From contig JBFMCL010000006.1 of NCBI GenBank assembly GCA_040754395.1, forward strand, positions 1 to 35,196: a stretch of DNA of 35,196 bases. The letters run 5' to 3'. This document shows, piece after piece, positions 8,485 to 16,923 of the stretch. Source of the DNA: Nitrospirota bacterium. GTDB lineage: Bacteria; Nitrospirota; Thermodesulfovibrionia; Thermodesulfovibrionales; SM23-35. The notes under the pieces were generated by a model. The model was not told where the DNA came from, searched no databases, and saw only the letters and a program-made list of their open reading frames with translations. The translations under genes and the position numbers were made by a program. Positions within the stretch are counted from its first letter, which is position 1; each line of letters begins with the position of its first letter.

Positions 8485-9720
8485 TTAGTGTTTTCCAATA
8501 ATGATTGCTGAATTATGTCCGTAAGGATCGGAAGAGATAATCAGGGCTGCATTAACAGGTTGTTTCCTCGCACCATTTAGGACATAATCGAGATTGCATT
8601 CTTGGTCATTTTCTTTATGATTTACTGTAGGCGGGATAATCCCCTTTATGACAGTACCAACAGCGGCTGAAATAGACAGGGTGCCAGAGGCGGAAAATGT
8701 TTCTCCGACCATTGATTTCACCGCACTGACCGGAATGGTATAGGCATCTTTTCCAAAGACAGCCTTAATAACCTCGGTTTCCATCCTGTCAAGTCCTCTG
8801 GTCGAGTTGGCACCTGAAAATATGCAGTCTACTGCCTCAGGTGCCATTGATGCATCTTTCAGGGCAAGGACAATAGCATTTGTGAGACCTGTTCCGGAGC
8901 TATTGAATTTTTTGTCTGCATCGGGATCAAAGGCATTCCCATATCCGAGCACCTTTGCCACGATAGCCGCGCCTCTGCGTAATGCATGATGCTCATCTTC
9001 AAGGACAAGGACTGCTGCCCCCTCCGAGAGGATGATGCCGTTTCTCCGTGCATCAAAGGGGCAGCATATGGGCTCAGAACCATCCATGCCAGACAAATAC
9101 CCGAGTTTATGGAAGCCAAAAAAGGTCTCTTCACACAGTTCTTCGACTGCACCTGCAAGAACAACATCTGCCCTGTTTAAACGGATGAAGTCGGAAGCAT
9201 ATGTCACAGCATCGATTCCTGCGCAAAAACCTGTTGATATGGTGGTGTTGAACCCCTTAATTTGAAACCGGATAGAGACCTGACTTGCGGGAGAATTGAT
9301 TACGGTATTAGGGAAATGTGATGGATTGACATATTTTGGACCTTCTATCAGGCTGTCACGATCGAATTGTGAAATGCTATGGAGACTTCCGAATGTAGTT
9401 CCAATAGAAACACCTGTGATATAGGTGTTTTGCTCAGTAATCTGAAGTTTTGCATCATCAATAGCCAGTTGCGCAGCAGACATTAATAGCTTTGTGCTTC
9501 TGTCGAGCGTGCGGAGCCCCTTTTTCCCTAACAGCGATTCAGGATCGAAATCGCTGATTTCACCGGCGGTGTGAACACTAAATGAGGAAGTGTCAAAAAG
9601 GCCGATCTTTCTAAATCCTGTTCGGCCCTCAAACAGTCCTTCCCAGTAGCGATCTTTGCCTGTGCCGATAGGAGATATAACCCCGATCCCGGTTATGACA
9701 ATATTTCTCCTGGGAATCAT
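8485..9720 (-). CDS. Degenerate ketosynthase, chain-length-factor-like
   Basis: A 411-residue FabF-fold protein that aligns without gaps to its neighbour around the active sites but has lost the catalytic residues. The nucleophile position is Phe165 (ISTGFCAGID; a cysteine sits one residue later). The first His is replaced by Gly303 (FSGANSTRG in place of SAHGTGTPA), and the second by Glu340 (MVGETFSAS). Lys335 is retained. Non-catalytic KS homologues that pair with an active KS are known as chain length factors (KSbeta), in which Cys is often Gln; ketosynthase-like decarboxylases are the alternative. The ATG overlaps the methyltransferase stop by four bases. GC content is intermediate and rises towards the 5' end (35/60 at 9001-9060). 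Confidence 0.88.
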   Translation of the reverse strand: MIPRRNIVITGIGVISPIGTGKDRYWEGLFEGRTGFRKIGLFDTSSFSVHTAGEISDFDPESLLGKKGLRTLDRSTKLLMSAAQLAIDDAKLQITEQNTYITGVSIGTTFGSLHSISQFDRDSLIEGPKYVNPSHFPNTVINSPASQVSIRFQIKGFNTTISTGFCAGIDAVTYASDFIRLNRADVVLAGAVEELCEETFFGFHKLGYLSGMDGSEPICCPFDARRNGIILSEGAAVLVLEDEHHALRRGAAIVAKVLGYGNAFDPDADKKFNSSGTGLTNAIVLALKDASMAPEAVDCIFSGANSTRGLDRMETEVIKAVFGKDAYTIPVSAVKSMVGETFSASGTLSISAAVGTVIKGIIPPTVNHKENDQECNLDYVLNGARKQPVNAALIISSDPYGHNSAIIIGKH

Positions 9721-10997
9721 TTGCGAATAAGATAAAACACTATTATATCGGAATCTTCACGTATCTCGGAGATTGACGCATCGGGTATTCGCGCATGTCT
9801 CAGGATCGTTCTGAAATCTTCTTCATCCCGCTGCAGGAAGCCATCCCAGTCAACAATCCAGTGGTATTCCTGATGACGATATTTGGCAGCATCTTTGAAT
9901 GAAGTAATCAATAACCCACCGGGATTTAGGAGATTGTAAAGAGCATGAATCAGTTTTGTGAGGAAATCAGAATCCAGATAATCGAAGAACCCGACGCTGT
10001 AAATGATGTCTTGTCCTCCAAATTCATTCATATTCAATTCGTGATCAAACATTCTGATTGCGTTGTATTTCCGGAGGATAACCTGATTGGAAGTTGAAGG
10101 TGAAATGTTTGTAAACGAAAGGCGATTTGCGGCAAAAGAAAGCGCATCATTATCAAGGTCAATGCAGGTGAATTTAGCTGCAGATTCCGCTATAGTGGAA
10201 GATATTTCTACAACTTCACGGCAGGAACCACATGCGATATTCAAAACAGAGGAGCCATGTTTTTTCTGCAGTTCATTTTTCAGTATGTCTTCAAGGTTTT
10301 TTAGACGGTTTCTTACAGCTACTGCAAGAGAACTCTCGATCAAGATCGTATCAAGGTAGTGCCCGATTCCTTCAGAAAGCGGAGTTTTTCTATAGATGGT
10401 TTCCAGCATTCTATAATCTCCCTGATATCCCAATGGCCATGTCCTTGCACGGTTAATGGCATAGCTTTTCGACAGTATGGGATTGGTTTTCTGATGGAAA
10501 CGTCTCCGGGCGTCGCGGATAATGGTAATGTCCCGTGTTTCCTGTTCAAAACGCTGGCAGGCGGACAGCACATCATCGAAGGCAGAAGAGATGTCTTTCA
10601 GAATAGTATCCGGATTTGCGTCTTGATCATTGCATCTCTTCTCGATTTCTTCAAGACGCGCATTGAAGATATCCGTTGATTCATCAAGTTCCTTAATGCG
10701 TTTGCCGTCCAGTTCAACCCCGGCTCGGTAGGTGTTATCGAGTTTTTCGCACCATCTGACGAACCCCGCTTTTTCCTGAATCCCGCCGTTGAACCAGAGC
10801 ATATGACCGGGTGAAAGCGGGTAATCAGTCTGTATCCCTATCCCTGCTTCGCTGATGTCGACAGCCTTTCCTTTAAGGTTGAGCCATTTCCGTTCCCTGG
10901 CTTCTGACACGCTCACTGAATAATCGATGGTCTGCGTGAACGGCTTTCTTTCGTACCGTCTTACCTTCTCAAACTGGTGGGTTATCGCATTTTGCAT
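9717..10997 (-). CDS. PilZ domain fused to a SAM-dependent methyltransferase (PhcB/EF-biosynthesis-like)
   Basis: A 426-residue, two-part protein. Residues about 10-100 are a PilZ domain: RRYER (13-17) and DISEAG (47-52) match the c-di-GMP-binding RxxxR and DxSxxG motifs. Residues about 180-426 are a class I methyltransferase with SAM motif I VLNIACGSC (251-259) and an acidic CIDLD (278-282). The segment before it (RTWPLGYQGDY) recalls proteins annotated as extracellular-factor, 3-hydroxypalmitate methyl ester synthesis enzymes (PhcB-like), a resemblance recalled from memory. I moved the start from an ATG at 11033 to the ATG at 10997 because GGGGGAGG lies just before the latter. As first gene of the operon it could methylate the ACP-derived product, with c-di-GMP as switch (inference). 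Confidence 0.82.
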   Translation of the reverse strand: MQNAITHQFEKVRRYERKPFTQTIDYSVSVSEARERKWLNLKGKAVDISEAGIGIQTDYPLSPGHMLWFNGGIQEKAGFVRWCEKLDNTYRAGVELDGKRIKELDESTDIFNARLEEIEKRCNDQDANPDTILKDISSAFDDVLSACQRFEQETRDITIIRDARRRFHQKTNPILSKSYAINRARTWPLGYQGDYRMLETIYRKTPLSEGIGHYLDTILIESSLAVAVRNRLKNLEDILKNELQKKHGSSVLNIACGSCREVVEISSTIAESAAKFTCIDLDNDALSFAANRLSFTNISPSTSNQVILRKYNAIRMFDHELNMNEFGGQDIIYSVGFFDYLDSDFLTKLIHALYNLLNPGGLLITSFKDAAKYRHQEYHWIVDWDGFLQRDEEDFRTILRHARIPDASISEIREDSDIIVFYLIRK

Positions 10998-11000
10998 AAG

Positions 11001-11010
11001 ATCCTCCCCC
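11001..11010 (-). promoter_or_regulatory. Ribosome binding site deciding the start of the PilZ-methyltransferase gene
   Basis: On the minus strand GGGGGAGGAT precedes the ATG at 10997 at normal spacing. The alternative ATG at 11033, 12 codons upstream, has no such sequence. Confidence 0.7.
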
Positions 11011-11230
11011 GTTATTACGGTTCTTTCTTTCATACTCAGTTTTTACTGAACTGTTCCTGCATCTTCAAAACATAACGCTCTACATTTCTGCTGTCCTCCT
11101 TTTTGCAAAAACGTATATTATGATCGGTCTTTGTTTTTTATGGGTTTTTTCTGACCTCGATTGAGACGCAATCCTTTGAATATTCTTTCGGACTTATCCT
11201 TAGGTATTTACTTGATCTGATCGCAGTCCT

Positions 11231-12001
11231 TTATTTCTGTGTCATCTTGTCATAAAACGGCTTGAGCAGGTCTACGGGAACCGGGAATATTATTGTTGAA
11301 TTTTTTTCTGTAGCGATTTCCGTGAGAGTCTGAAGGAACCTGAGCTGCAATGCTCCGCTTTCTGTCGATATAATCTTTGCCGCATCTGCAAGCTTCTGGG
11401 ATGCCTGATACTCTCCCTCTGCATGGATGACTTTCGCCCTTCTTTCACGTTCAGCTTCTGCCTGCTTTGCGATAGCCCGCTGCATCTCTTCAGGCAGATC
11501 GACATTCTTGACCTCGACCGCTGTGACCTTAATGCCCCATGGTTCTGTCTGGAAGTCGATAACCTTCTGCAACTCCGTGTTCAGGTCTTCCCTTTTCGTG
11601 AGGAGATCGTCAAGCTGACTCTGCCCAAGGATGCTCCTGAGCGTTGTTTGGGCAATCTGCGAGGTGGCAAAATAAAAATCCTCAACCTCCGTGATCGCCT
11701 TAATCGGGTCCATAACCCTGAAATACACCACTGCGTTTACCTTCACGGTGATATTGTCCTGCGTAATGATGTCCTGTGACGGAACATCCATGGTAACGAT
11801 TCTGAGGCTGACTTTTACCAGCTTGTCAATGATCGGCCAGATGATTACCAGGCCGGGACCTTTCACCGGGATAATCCTTCCAAGCCTGAATACGACACCA
11901 CGCTCATATTCCTTCAGGATTTTTATCGCACTTGAAAGAAAATACAGGACGAAAAATGCTATCAGGAGAAAACTCATGAATGAAGGTGCTAAAGTCGGCA
12001 T
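11231..12001 (-). CDS. Slipin (stomatin-like SPFH/band 7 membrane protein)
   Basis: A 256-residue SPFH protein with one N-terminal membrane helix (about residues 7-25) and the slipin core ([32 protein letters not shown]). An Ala/Glu-rich coiled coil follows ([20 protein letters not shown]). Slipins form ring oligomers and membrane microdomains, and NfeD-type proteases act on them. It has a strong ribosome binding site (AAGGAGG, five bases from the ATG). It lies 99 bases downstream of nfeD on the same strand, the usual nfeD-slipin pairing. Confidence 0.93.
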   Translation of the reverse strand: MPTLAPSFMSFLLIAFFVLYFLSSAIKILKEYERGVVFRLGRIIPVKGPGLVIIWPIIDKLVKVSLRIVTMDVPSQDIITQDNITVKVNAVVYFRVMDPIKAITEVEDFYFATSQIAQTTLRSILGQSQLDDLLTKREDLNTELQKVIDFQTEPWGIKVTAVEVKNVDLPEEMQRAIAKQAEAERERRAKVIHAEGEYQASQKLADAAKIISTESGALQLRFLQTLTEIATEKNSTIIFPVPVDLLKPFYDKMTQK

Positions 12002-12100
12002 ACATACCTCCTTTTTAACTAAGTTTTGTAGATGGTTTTTCCCAAATGAAAATGAAAATATTCAGCCGGTAAACCGGGCAAACCATATGTCCCCGATTCC

Positions 12101-13423
12101 TCACGGTGATTTTCTTACCTTTACCTTGAGCCCTGATATTGACTCAACCACGACCTTGTCGCCTTTGGCTATGGGTTCATCGGCGCAGGCTGACCATCGT
12201 TCTCCGTGCAGCGAGACCATGCCCGTGTCGCGGGTAATATCTGTATCTGCGATGCCCTGCAATCCGATGAGGCCTTCATATCCGGTAAGCGGTTTTCTCT
12301 TGTATGCCTTAAATGCAAGGCCGAATGTCAGCGTAAAAAACAGGGCGGTTGTCAGCGCGGCAGGGATTATGATGGCGAGCGAAAGCTTCATGAAAGGTGC
12401 GGGGGATTCGAAGAGCATCAGTGAACCTATTACCATAGAGATGATACCGCCGATTGTGAGCACTCCATGAGAAGTGATCTTTATTTCGAGCACGAAGAGA
12501 ATGATCGAGAGAATGATCAGGAGAAGTCCTGCGTAATTCACCGGAAGGGTCTGGAATGCGTAGAATGCAAGAATGACACATATCCCCCCGATGACTCCCG
12601 GGAAAAGGGAGCCCGGGTTTGTAAGTTCGAAGAACAGTCCGTAAAAACCAAGGAGCATAAGAATGTACGCGATATTGGGGTCAGTAATGAGGTTGAGTAT
12701 CCTGTACCTGAGCCCCATTTCTTCTCTGTTGACGACGGTATCCTTCGTGCTGAGGGTTTTTTCTCCTGTTACTGTTTTCACTTTTTTGCCGTCGATATCC
12801 GACAAAAGAGAATTAATATCCTTGGAGACGAGGTCGATAATATTTCCTTGCAGCGCCTCTGTCTCGGTTGCGGAAATGCTCTTTCTGACTGCTTCCTCAG
12901 CCCATTGCGCGTTTCGTCCCCTGCTTTCAGCAAGGGATTTAATGTACGCAGCAGCGTCATTGGTTGCTTTTTCAGACATTGTCTTGTCCATCTTCTCACC
13001 GACACCTACAGGATGCGCTGCACCGATATTCGTTCCCGGTGCCATTGCTGCAACATGTGAAGCAATGGCAATGAACACCCCTGCAGATGCTGCCCTGCTG
13101 CCGCTTGGTGAGACAAAGACCACCACTGGCACATCGCTTCCGATAATATCCTTCACAATGGTTCTCATTGAGGTATCGAGTCCGCCGGGTGTGTCCAGCT
13201 CAATGACAAGCGCTTCAGCTCTTTTTGCATTTGCGCTTTTTATGCTCTTCCCGATAAATTCTGCCGAGACAGGATTAATGACCCCGTTTACGGTGATTAC
13301 CATGACCTCTTTTTTCGTCTCTGATGAAAGGGGAGAAGTGAGGAAAAAAAATGTCAGGACCAAAAGAACAGAGGTGCTCATAAATATAAACATATTCTTT
13401 AAGATTATCTGCTTACTTTTCAT
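12101..13423 (-). CDS. nfeD: NfeD membrane-bound serine protease (ClpP class, long form)
   Basis: A long-form NfeD (about 440 residues from the ATG at 13423). An N-terminal signal/anchor is followed by a ClpP-like periplasmic protease with LDTPGGLDTS (77-86), catalytic Ser113 in RAASAGVF and a probable catalytic Lys152 (SEKATND). Four to five membrane helices and a C-terminal OB-fold (about 370-440) follow. Homologues cleave the C-terminus of their slipin partner, encoded next. A longer reading from 13465 is unlikely because the promoter at 13434-13462 would lie inside it. The ATG at 13423 has no ribosome binding site and begins about 10 bases after the -10 box; ATGs at 13393 or 13381 are alternatives. 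Confidence 0.9.
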   Translation of the reverse strand: MKSKQIILKNMFIFMSTSVLLVLTFFFLTSPLSSETKKEVMVITVNGVINPVSAEFIGKSIKSANAKRAEALVIELDTPGGLDTSMRTIVKDIIGSDVPVVVFVSPSGSRAASAGVFIAIASHVAAMAPGTNIGAAHPVGVGEKMDKTMSEKATNDAAAYIKSLAESRGRNAQWAEEAVRKSISATETEALQGNIIDLVSKDINSLLSDIDGKKVKTVTGEKTLSTKDTVVNREEMGLRYRILNLITDPNIAYILMLLGFYGLFFELTNPGSLFPGVIGGICVILAFYAFQTLPVNYAGLLLIILSIILFVLEIKITSHGVLTIGGIISMVIGSLMLFESPAPFMKLSLAIIIPAALTTALFFTLTFGLAFKAYKRKPLTGYEGLIGLQGIADTDITRDTGMVSLHGERWSACADEPIAKGDKVVVESISGLKVKVRKSP

Positions 13424-13433
13424 AATATAATGA

Positions 13434-13462
13434 ATTATAGACATTTGAAAAATAAAATGCAA
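13434..13462 (-). promoter_or_regulatory. Promoter of nfeD-slipin
   Basis: On the minus strand TTGCAT (13462-13457), 17 bases, then TATAAT (13439-13434). The -10 box ends ten bases before the ATG at 13423, so the mRNA would have a leader of only a few bases. Confidence 0.6.
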
Positions 13463-13497
13463 CAAAGGAGGAAAAGGAGGGAAAAGAAAATATTCTG

Positions 13498-14430
13498 TTA
13501 GTCTTCCAGTAGCTCTTTCAGTGTTTGCAGAACCGATTCACTGAGTGCCGGAAGATTATACCCGCCCTCGAGGGCAAACACATATGGCAGTGAAGGAAGG
13601 TACGTGGTGGTTCTCCTGAGGAGAATCCCCCTAATGATGCTTCTCATGCCTTCATTTGTTATCTTGATTCCGGAAAGAGGGTCACTGACATGAATATCGT
13701 ACCCGGCTGAAACAAGAATAATGTCGGGCCGGAAATTCTTGATGAGCCTGGGAAGGATATCCCGGTAGGCATAGTAATAGTCTTTGTCTCCCGATCCTAA
13801 TGGCATTGCGATGTTGTAAGTAAATCCCTCGCCTTTACCTTTACCCCTTTCAGTATCGTTTCCTGTTCCCGGATAGTGCGGGTACTGATGAGTACTGAAA
13901 AAGAAGACCGTGTCGTCTTCCTCGAAAATGTGCTGTGTTCCGTTTCCGTGGTGTACATCGAAATCAATGATGAAAACCCTGTTGTAACCGATTTTCTGTG
14001 CAAAACGCGCGCCTACTGCAATATTATTGAATATGCAGAACCCCATTGCCCTGCCGGATTCAGCGTGATGCCCCGGCGGCCTGACAGCACAGAATGCCCT
14101 GTCAATCTCGCCTTTTTTGCATCTCTCTATCGCTTCAATCACAGAACCCGCAGCATACAGTGCCGCCTCGAATGTATTTTCCGAGACGTATGTGTCCCCG
14201 TCGTAGTAACCGGTAAAACCGCTTATTCTGTCAAAATAATCTTTGGTGTGGACCTGTAGAATGTCTTCTTTTGCAGCGCGTCGCGGGTTAAGATGGATGA
14301 GCTGATCCCAGATTTCAGATTTTTTCAGGGTATCAAGTATCCTGAGCAGCCTCTGCGGGGATTCAGGATGCCCCGGCGGCATTTCATGTTTCAGAAAAAT
14401 ATTATCGTAGAGAAATCCGACTTTTTTCAT
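13498..14430 (-). CDS. Histone-deacetylase/AcuC-family zinc deacetylase
   Basis: A roughly 310-residue class II-like HDAC fold protein. It carries RPPGHHAE (catalytic His pair), DFDVHHGNGTQ (zinc Asp and His), THQYPHYPGTG, SAGYDIHVSDPL (second zinc Asp) and the terminal LEGGYN. Bacterial members remove acyl groups from lysines, polyamines or small molecules; the substrate cannot be assigned here. The ATG at 14430 gives the family N-terminus (KKVGFLYDNIFLKHEMPPGHPE). A TTG at 14457 would extend it through the terminator hairpin of the preceding gene and is less likely. Neither start has a clear ribosome binding site. The nfeD promoter lies just downstream of its stop. Confidence 0.9.
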   Translation of the reverse strand: MKKVGFLYDNIFLKHEMPPGHPESPQRLLRILDTLKKSEIWDQLIHLNPRRAAKEDILQVHTKDYFDRISGFTGYYDGDTYVSENTFEAALYAAGSVIEAIERCKKGEIDRAFCAVRPPGHHAESGRAMGFCIFNNIAVGARFAQKIGYNRVFIIDFDVHHGNGTQHIFEEDDTVFFFSTHQYPHYPGTGNDTERGKGKGEGFTYNIAMPLGSGDKDYYYAYRDILPRLIKNFRPDIILVSAGYDIHVSDPLSGIKITNEGMRSIIRGILLRRTTTYLPSLPYVFALEGGYNLPALSESVLQTLKELLED

Positions 14431-14437
14431 GCGCAAT

Positions 14438-14468
14438 ATAAAAGAGGACAACCACAACGGTTGTCCTC
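14438..14468 (-). terminator. Rho-independent terminator of fhs
   Basis: On the minus strand GAGGACAACC and GGTTGTCCTC form a perfect ten-base-pair stem around the loop GTTGT, followed directly by TTTTATATT. It lies 26 bases after the fhs stop and ends only about ten bases before the deacetylase ATG. Confidence 0.8.
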
Positions 14469-14493
14469 ATGAATTATATACTGGAATATTATT

Positions 14494-16257
14494 CTAAAAC
14501 AATCCCTTAACTTTACCGGTATCAACATCAACATCAACACGTCTGTATGCAGGGTCAGAAGCGGTTCCCGGCATCAGTTTGATAGCCCCGGCTACAGGAA
14601 CGACAAAACCGGCACCTTTATAGGTGAGAATATCCCGGACAAAGAGTTTCCAGTCTTTTGGCACTCCTTTCATATTCGGATTGTCAGAAAGGCTCAGGTG
14701 GGTCTTCACCATGCAGGTGCCGAGGGTCTGTATCTCGGGATCTTCTTCCATCCTTTTGACTTTTGCCAGTGCTTCCGACGAATACTCAACACCATCAGCG
14801 CCATAGACCTCCTTCGCGATCATGTCGATACGCTGCCGAAGAGGTGTGGAAAGGTCGTACAGGAACCTGAAATCATTCGGTTCATTGCATGCGTCAATGA
14901 CTGCATCTGCAAGCTCAAAGGCGCCTTCGCCGCCATACTGCCAGTGTTTGGAAAGCGCGACACGCGCCCCTGCTTTCTCGGCAAGTCTCCTTATGGCATT
15001 GATTTCATTGTCCGTGTCTGTATAGAACGCGTTAATGCAGACGACCGGATTTATTCCGGCTTTTTTCACGGTGCTGATATGATGGATGAGGTTTTCACAT
15101 CCCTTCTCGACCCATCCGACATTTTCACTCCTGTATTCTTCGGGCATCGGTTTTCCCGGCACCGGGATAGGAGCGCCGCCATGACATTTCAGTGCCCGTA
15201 TTGTGGAGACTATGACTGCAGCATGAGGCTTGAGAGTGGAAAAACGGCATTTCAGATTCCAGAACTTCTCAAACCCGATATCTGCGCCGAACCCCGATTC
15301 AGTGATGTGGTAATCCCCGAGTTTAAGTCCGACCCTATCGGCGATGATGGAAGACTGGCCGATGGCAATGTTGGCGAAGGGTCCCGCATGGACAAGAACG
15401 GGCTGGCCCTCGATGCTCTGCATGAGATTGGGGTTCAGCGCCTCGACCATCCAGGCGGTCATTGCTCCGGCGACTTCGAGGTCTTCTGTGGTTACCGGCC
15501 TGCCGTTTTTGTCATAGGCGACTACGATCTTTCCCATCCTCTCGCGCATATCCCTGAGGTCTTTTGATACTGCAAGGATAGCCATGATTTCGGACGAAAC
15601 GGCAATTGCGAAGCCGGAACTCATCATAAACCCGTCGATCTTGCCACCGATGCCTATTATTATCTCTCTGAGGGCCTGTGCGCAGAAATCCATGATCCAC
15701 TTCATCTCAACGTTTCTCGGATCAATGTTCAGGCGTTTCAGGTTACGCTTTCCGAGCTGTTCATCATTGTAGTTGAATTCATGCTGCATGCGTGAGGTGA
15801 GGGCTACCATGGCGAGGTTATGCGCATTCATGATCGCATTGATATCTCCGGTAAGACCGAGAGAGAAAGGGGTCAGCGGGATGCATTGCGAAAGGCCGCC
15901 GCCGGCAGCTGATCCTTTAATGTTCATCGTGGGACCGCCGGAAGGTTGCCTGATGGCGGCAATGACCTTTTTGCCTCGTTTTCCAAGCCCCTGAGTCAGC
16001 CCCATCGTGGTTGTCGATTTACCTTCTCCGAGTGGAGTGGGGGTGATTGCGGTAACATTAATGTATTTCCCGTCAGGTTTGTCGTTGAGGCGGTTAAGGA
16101 TGTTCTTGAAATCCACTTTTGCGACATAATGACCATGGGGAAGAAGCTCCTGTTTTTGCAGATCGAGTTCCTCTGCCAGCTGGTAGACTGTCTTCATGCC
16201 CGTTTCTGCTGCTTCTGCAATCTCCCAGTCTGCATATTTTGTTGGATCAAGCGGCAT
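14494..16257 (-). CDS. fhs: Formate-tetrahydrofolate ligase
   Basis: A 587-residue enzyme that makes 10-formyl-THF from formate, THF and ATP. The P-loop [13 protein letters not shown] is at residues 72-84, followed by [20 protein letters not shown], a hallmark of the family. The length is slightly above the usual 555-560. The ribosome binding site is GGAGG about eight bases before the ATG. It follows the formate dehydrogenase operon on the same strand, after a 210-base gap in which I saw no strong promoter, and is closed by a ten-pair terminator hairpin. With the NADH-linked formate dehydrogenase it forms the first steps of the methyl branch of the Wood-Ljungdahl or reductive glycine route, or their reverse. 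Confidence 0.97.
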   Translation of the reverse strand: MPLDPTKYADWEIAEAAETGMKTVYQLAEELDLQKQELLPHGHYVAKVDFKNILNRLNDKPDGKYINVTAITPTPLGEGKSTTTMGLTQGLGKRGKKVIAAIRQPSGGPTMNIKGSAAGGGLSQCIPLTPFSLGLTGDINAIMNAHNLAMVALTSRMQHEFNYNDEQLGKRNLKRLNIDPRNVEMKWIMDFCAQALREIIIGIGGKIDGFMMSSGFAIAVSSEIMAILAVSKDLRDMRERMGKIVVAYDKNGRPVTTEDLEVAGAMTAWMVEALNPNLMQSIEGQPVLVHAGPFANIAIGQSSIIADRVGLKLGDYHITESGFGADIGFEKFWNLKCRFSTLKPHAAVIVSTIRALKCHGGAPIPVPGKPMPEEYRSENVGWVEKGCENLIHHISTVKKAGINPVVCINAFYTDTDNEINAIRRLAEKAGARVALSKHWQYGGEGAFELADAVIDACNEPNDFRFLYDLSTPLRQRIDMIAKEVYGADGVEYSSEALAKVKRMEEDPEIQTLGTCMVKTHLSLSDNPNMKGVPKDWKLFVRDILTYKGAGFVVPVAGAIKLMPGTASDPAYRRVDVDVDTGKVKGLF

Positions 16258-16467
16258 AGTTACGTCCTCCTCTCTTAATAGTAATCAGAACAGCGGTCAG
16301 CACGTACAGAAAAAATACTCCGGGCTGGCTGCTGGGTTCTGTATTCGTGCATCTTCATGACCTGTCAGCCGGATATCTTTACAGTTCGGCGACCGAAGCA
16401 ACGCGAGGAATCCCGCAGTGAACAGCTTTTGCCATGATTTCCCGCAACGATATTGTAAAGAAAGCCC

Positions 16468-16923
16468 TTAGTAGCTGATCAGTGCACTCAGGAACTTGTC
16501 GTTCATCCTCCGCAGGTTTTTGCTCATGGCTATCGCAATTTTTTTGACTATACAGAGGGCCAGTGTGCAGTCTTCGTCCATCATTCGTTCGAATTCCTCT
16601 TTCGGTATCAGCAGGAGTTCCGTGTCTTCAAGCGCTACCGCGGAAGCAACGTGCTTTCTGTTCTCGAGAATGGAAAGCTCTCCGAAAAAATGACCTGCCG
16701 GAAGCACAACAAGCGTTTGTCTCCAGCCATCTGCGGTTACCCGGGAAATCTCTATTTTCCCCGACTGGATCATCCACAACCCCTGAGTTTCATCCGTTTC
16801 CTTGAAGAGAGGTTCGCTCTTCTTGAGTGAAATCTGCTTCACAATCTTTGCGATCTTGTTCAGTCCCGGGGTGTCCATTTCCTGCAGCAGAACCTGCTGT
16901 TTCAATACTTTCTGGCTAATCAT
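16468..16923 (-). CDS. Stand-alone cyclic-nucleotide-binding domain protein (Crp-type, no HTH)
   Basis: About 151 residues that contain only a Crp/PKA-type beta-barrel domain and a short C-terminal helix; there is no helix-turn-helix. The barrel core GHFFGELSILENRKHVASA aligns with the phosphate-binding cassette, but the usual ligand-contacting Arg (PRAA) is replaced (KHVA). Canonical cAMP binding is therefore doubtful. The start is the ATG at 16923, preceded by AAAGGAGGGA; an upstream ATG at 16947 lacks one. It overlaps the 3' end of fdhA by eight bases, so translation is coupled to the formate dehydrogenase. A sensor or protein-protein regulator of that enzyme is possible but unproven. Confidence 0.85.
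   Translation of the reverse strand: MISQKVLKQQVLLQEMDTPGLNKIAKIVKQISLKKSEPLFKETDETQGLWMIQSGKIEISRVTADGWRQTLVVLPAGHFFGELSILENRKHVASAVALEDTELLLIPKEEFERMMDEDCTLALCIVKKIAIAMSKNLRRMNDKFLSALISY

Noticed and set aside
11034-11230. Promoter for the PilZ-methyltransferase operon
   Set aside because: A CATAAT/TAATAT-like -10 is present on the minus strand, but no acceptable -35 at 16-18 bases was found, so no promoter is claimed.
11691-12470. Long plus-strand frame of about 259 codons opposite slipin and nfeD
   Set aside because: It is antisense to two well-supported genes and its translation has no recognisable family trait.
12663-13430. Long plus-strand frame of about 255 codons opposite nfeD
   Set aside because: It is a shadow of the nfeD coding strand; nfeD has catalytic motifs and a promoter.
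14698-15567. Plus-strand frame of about 289 codons opposite fhs
   Set aside because: It is a codon-bias shadow of the highly conserved fhs gene.
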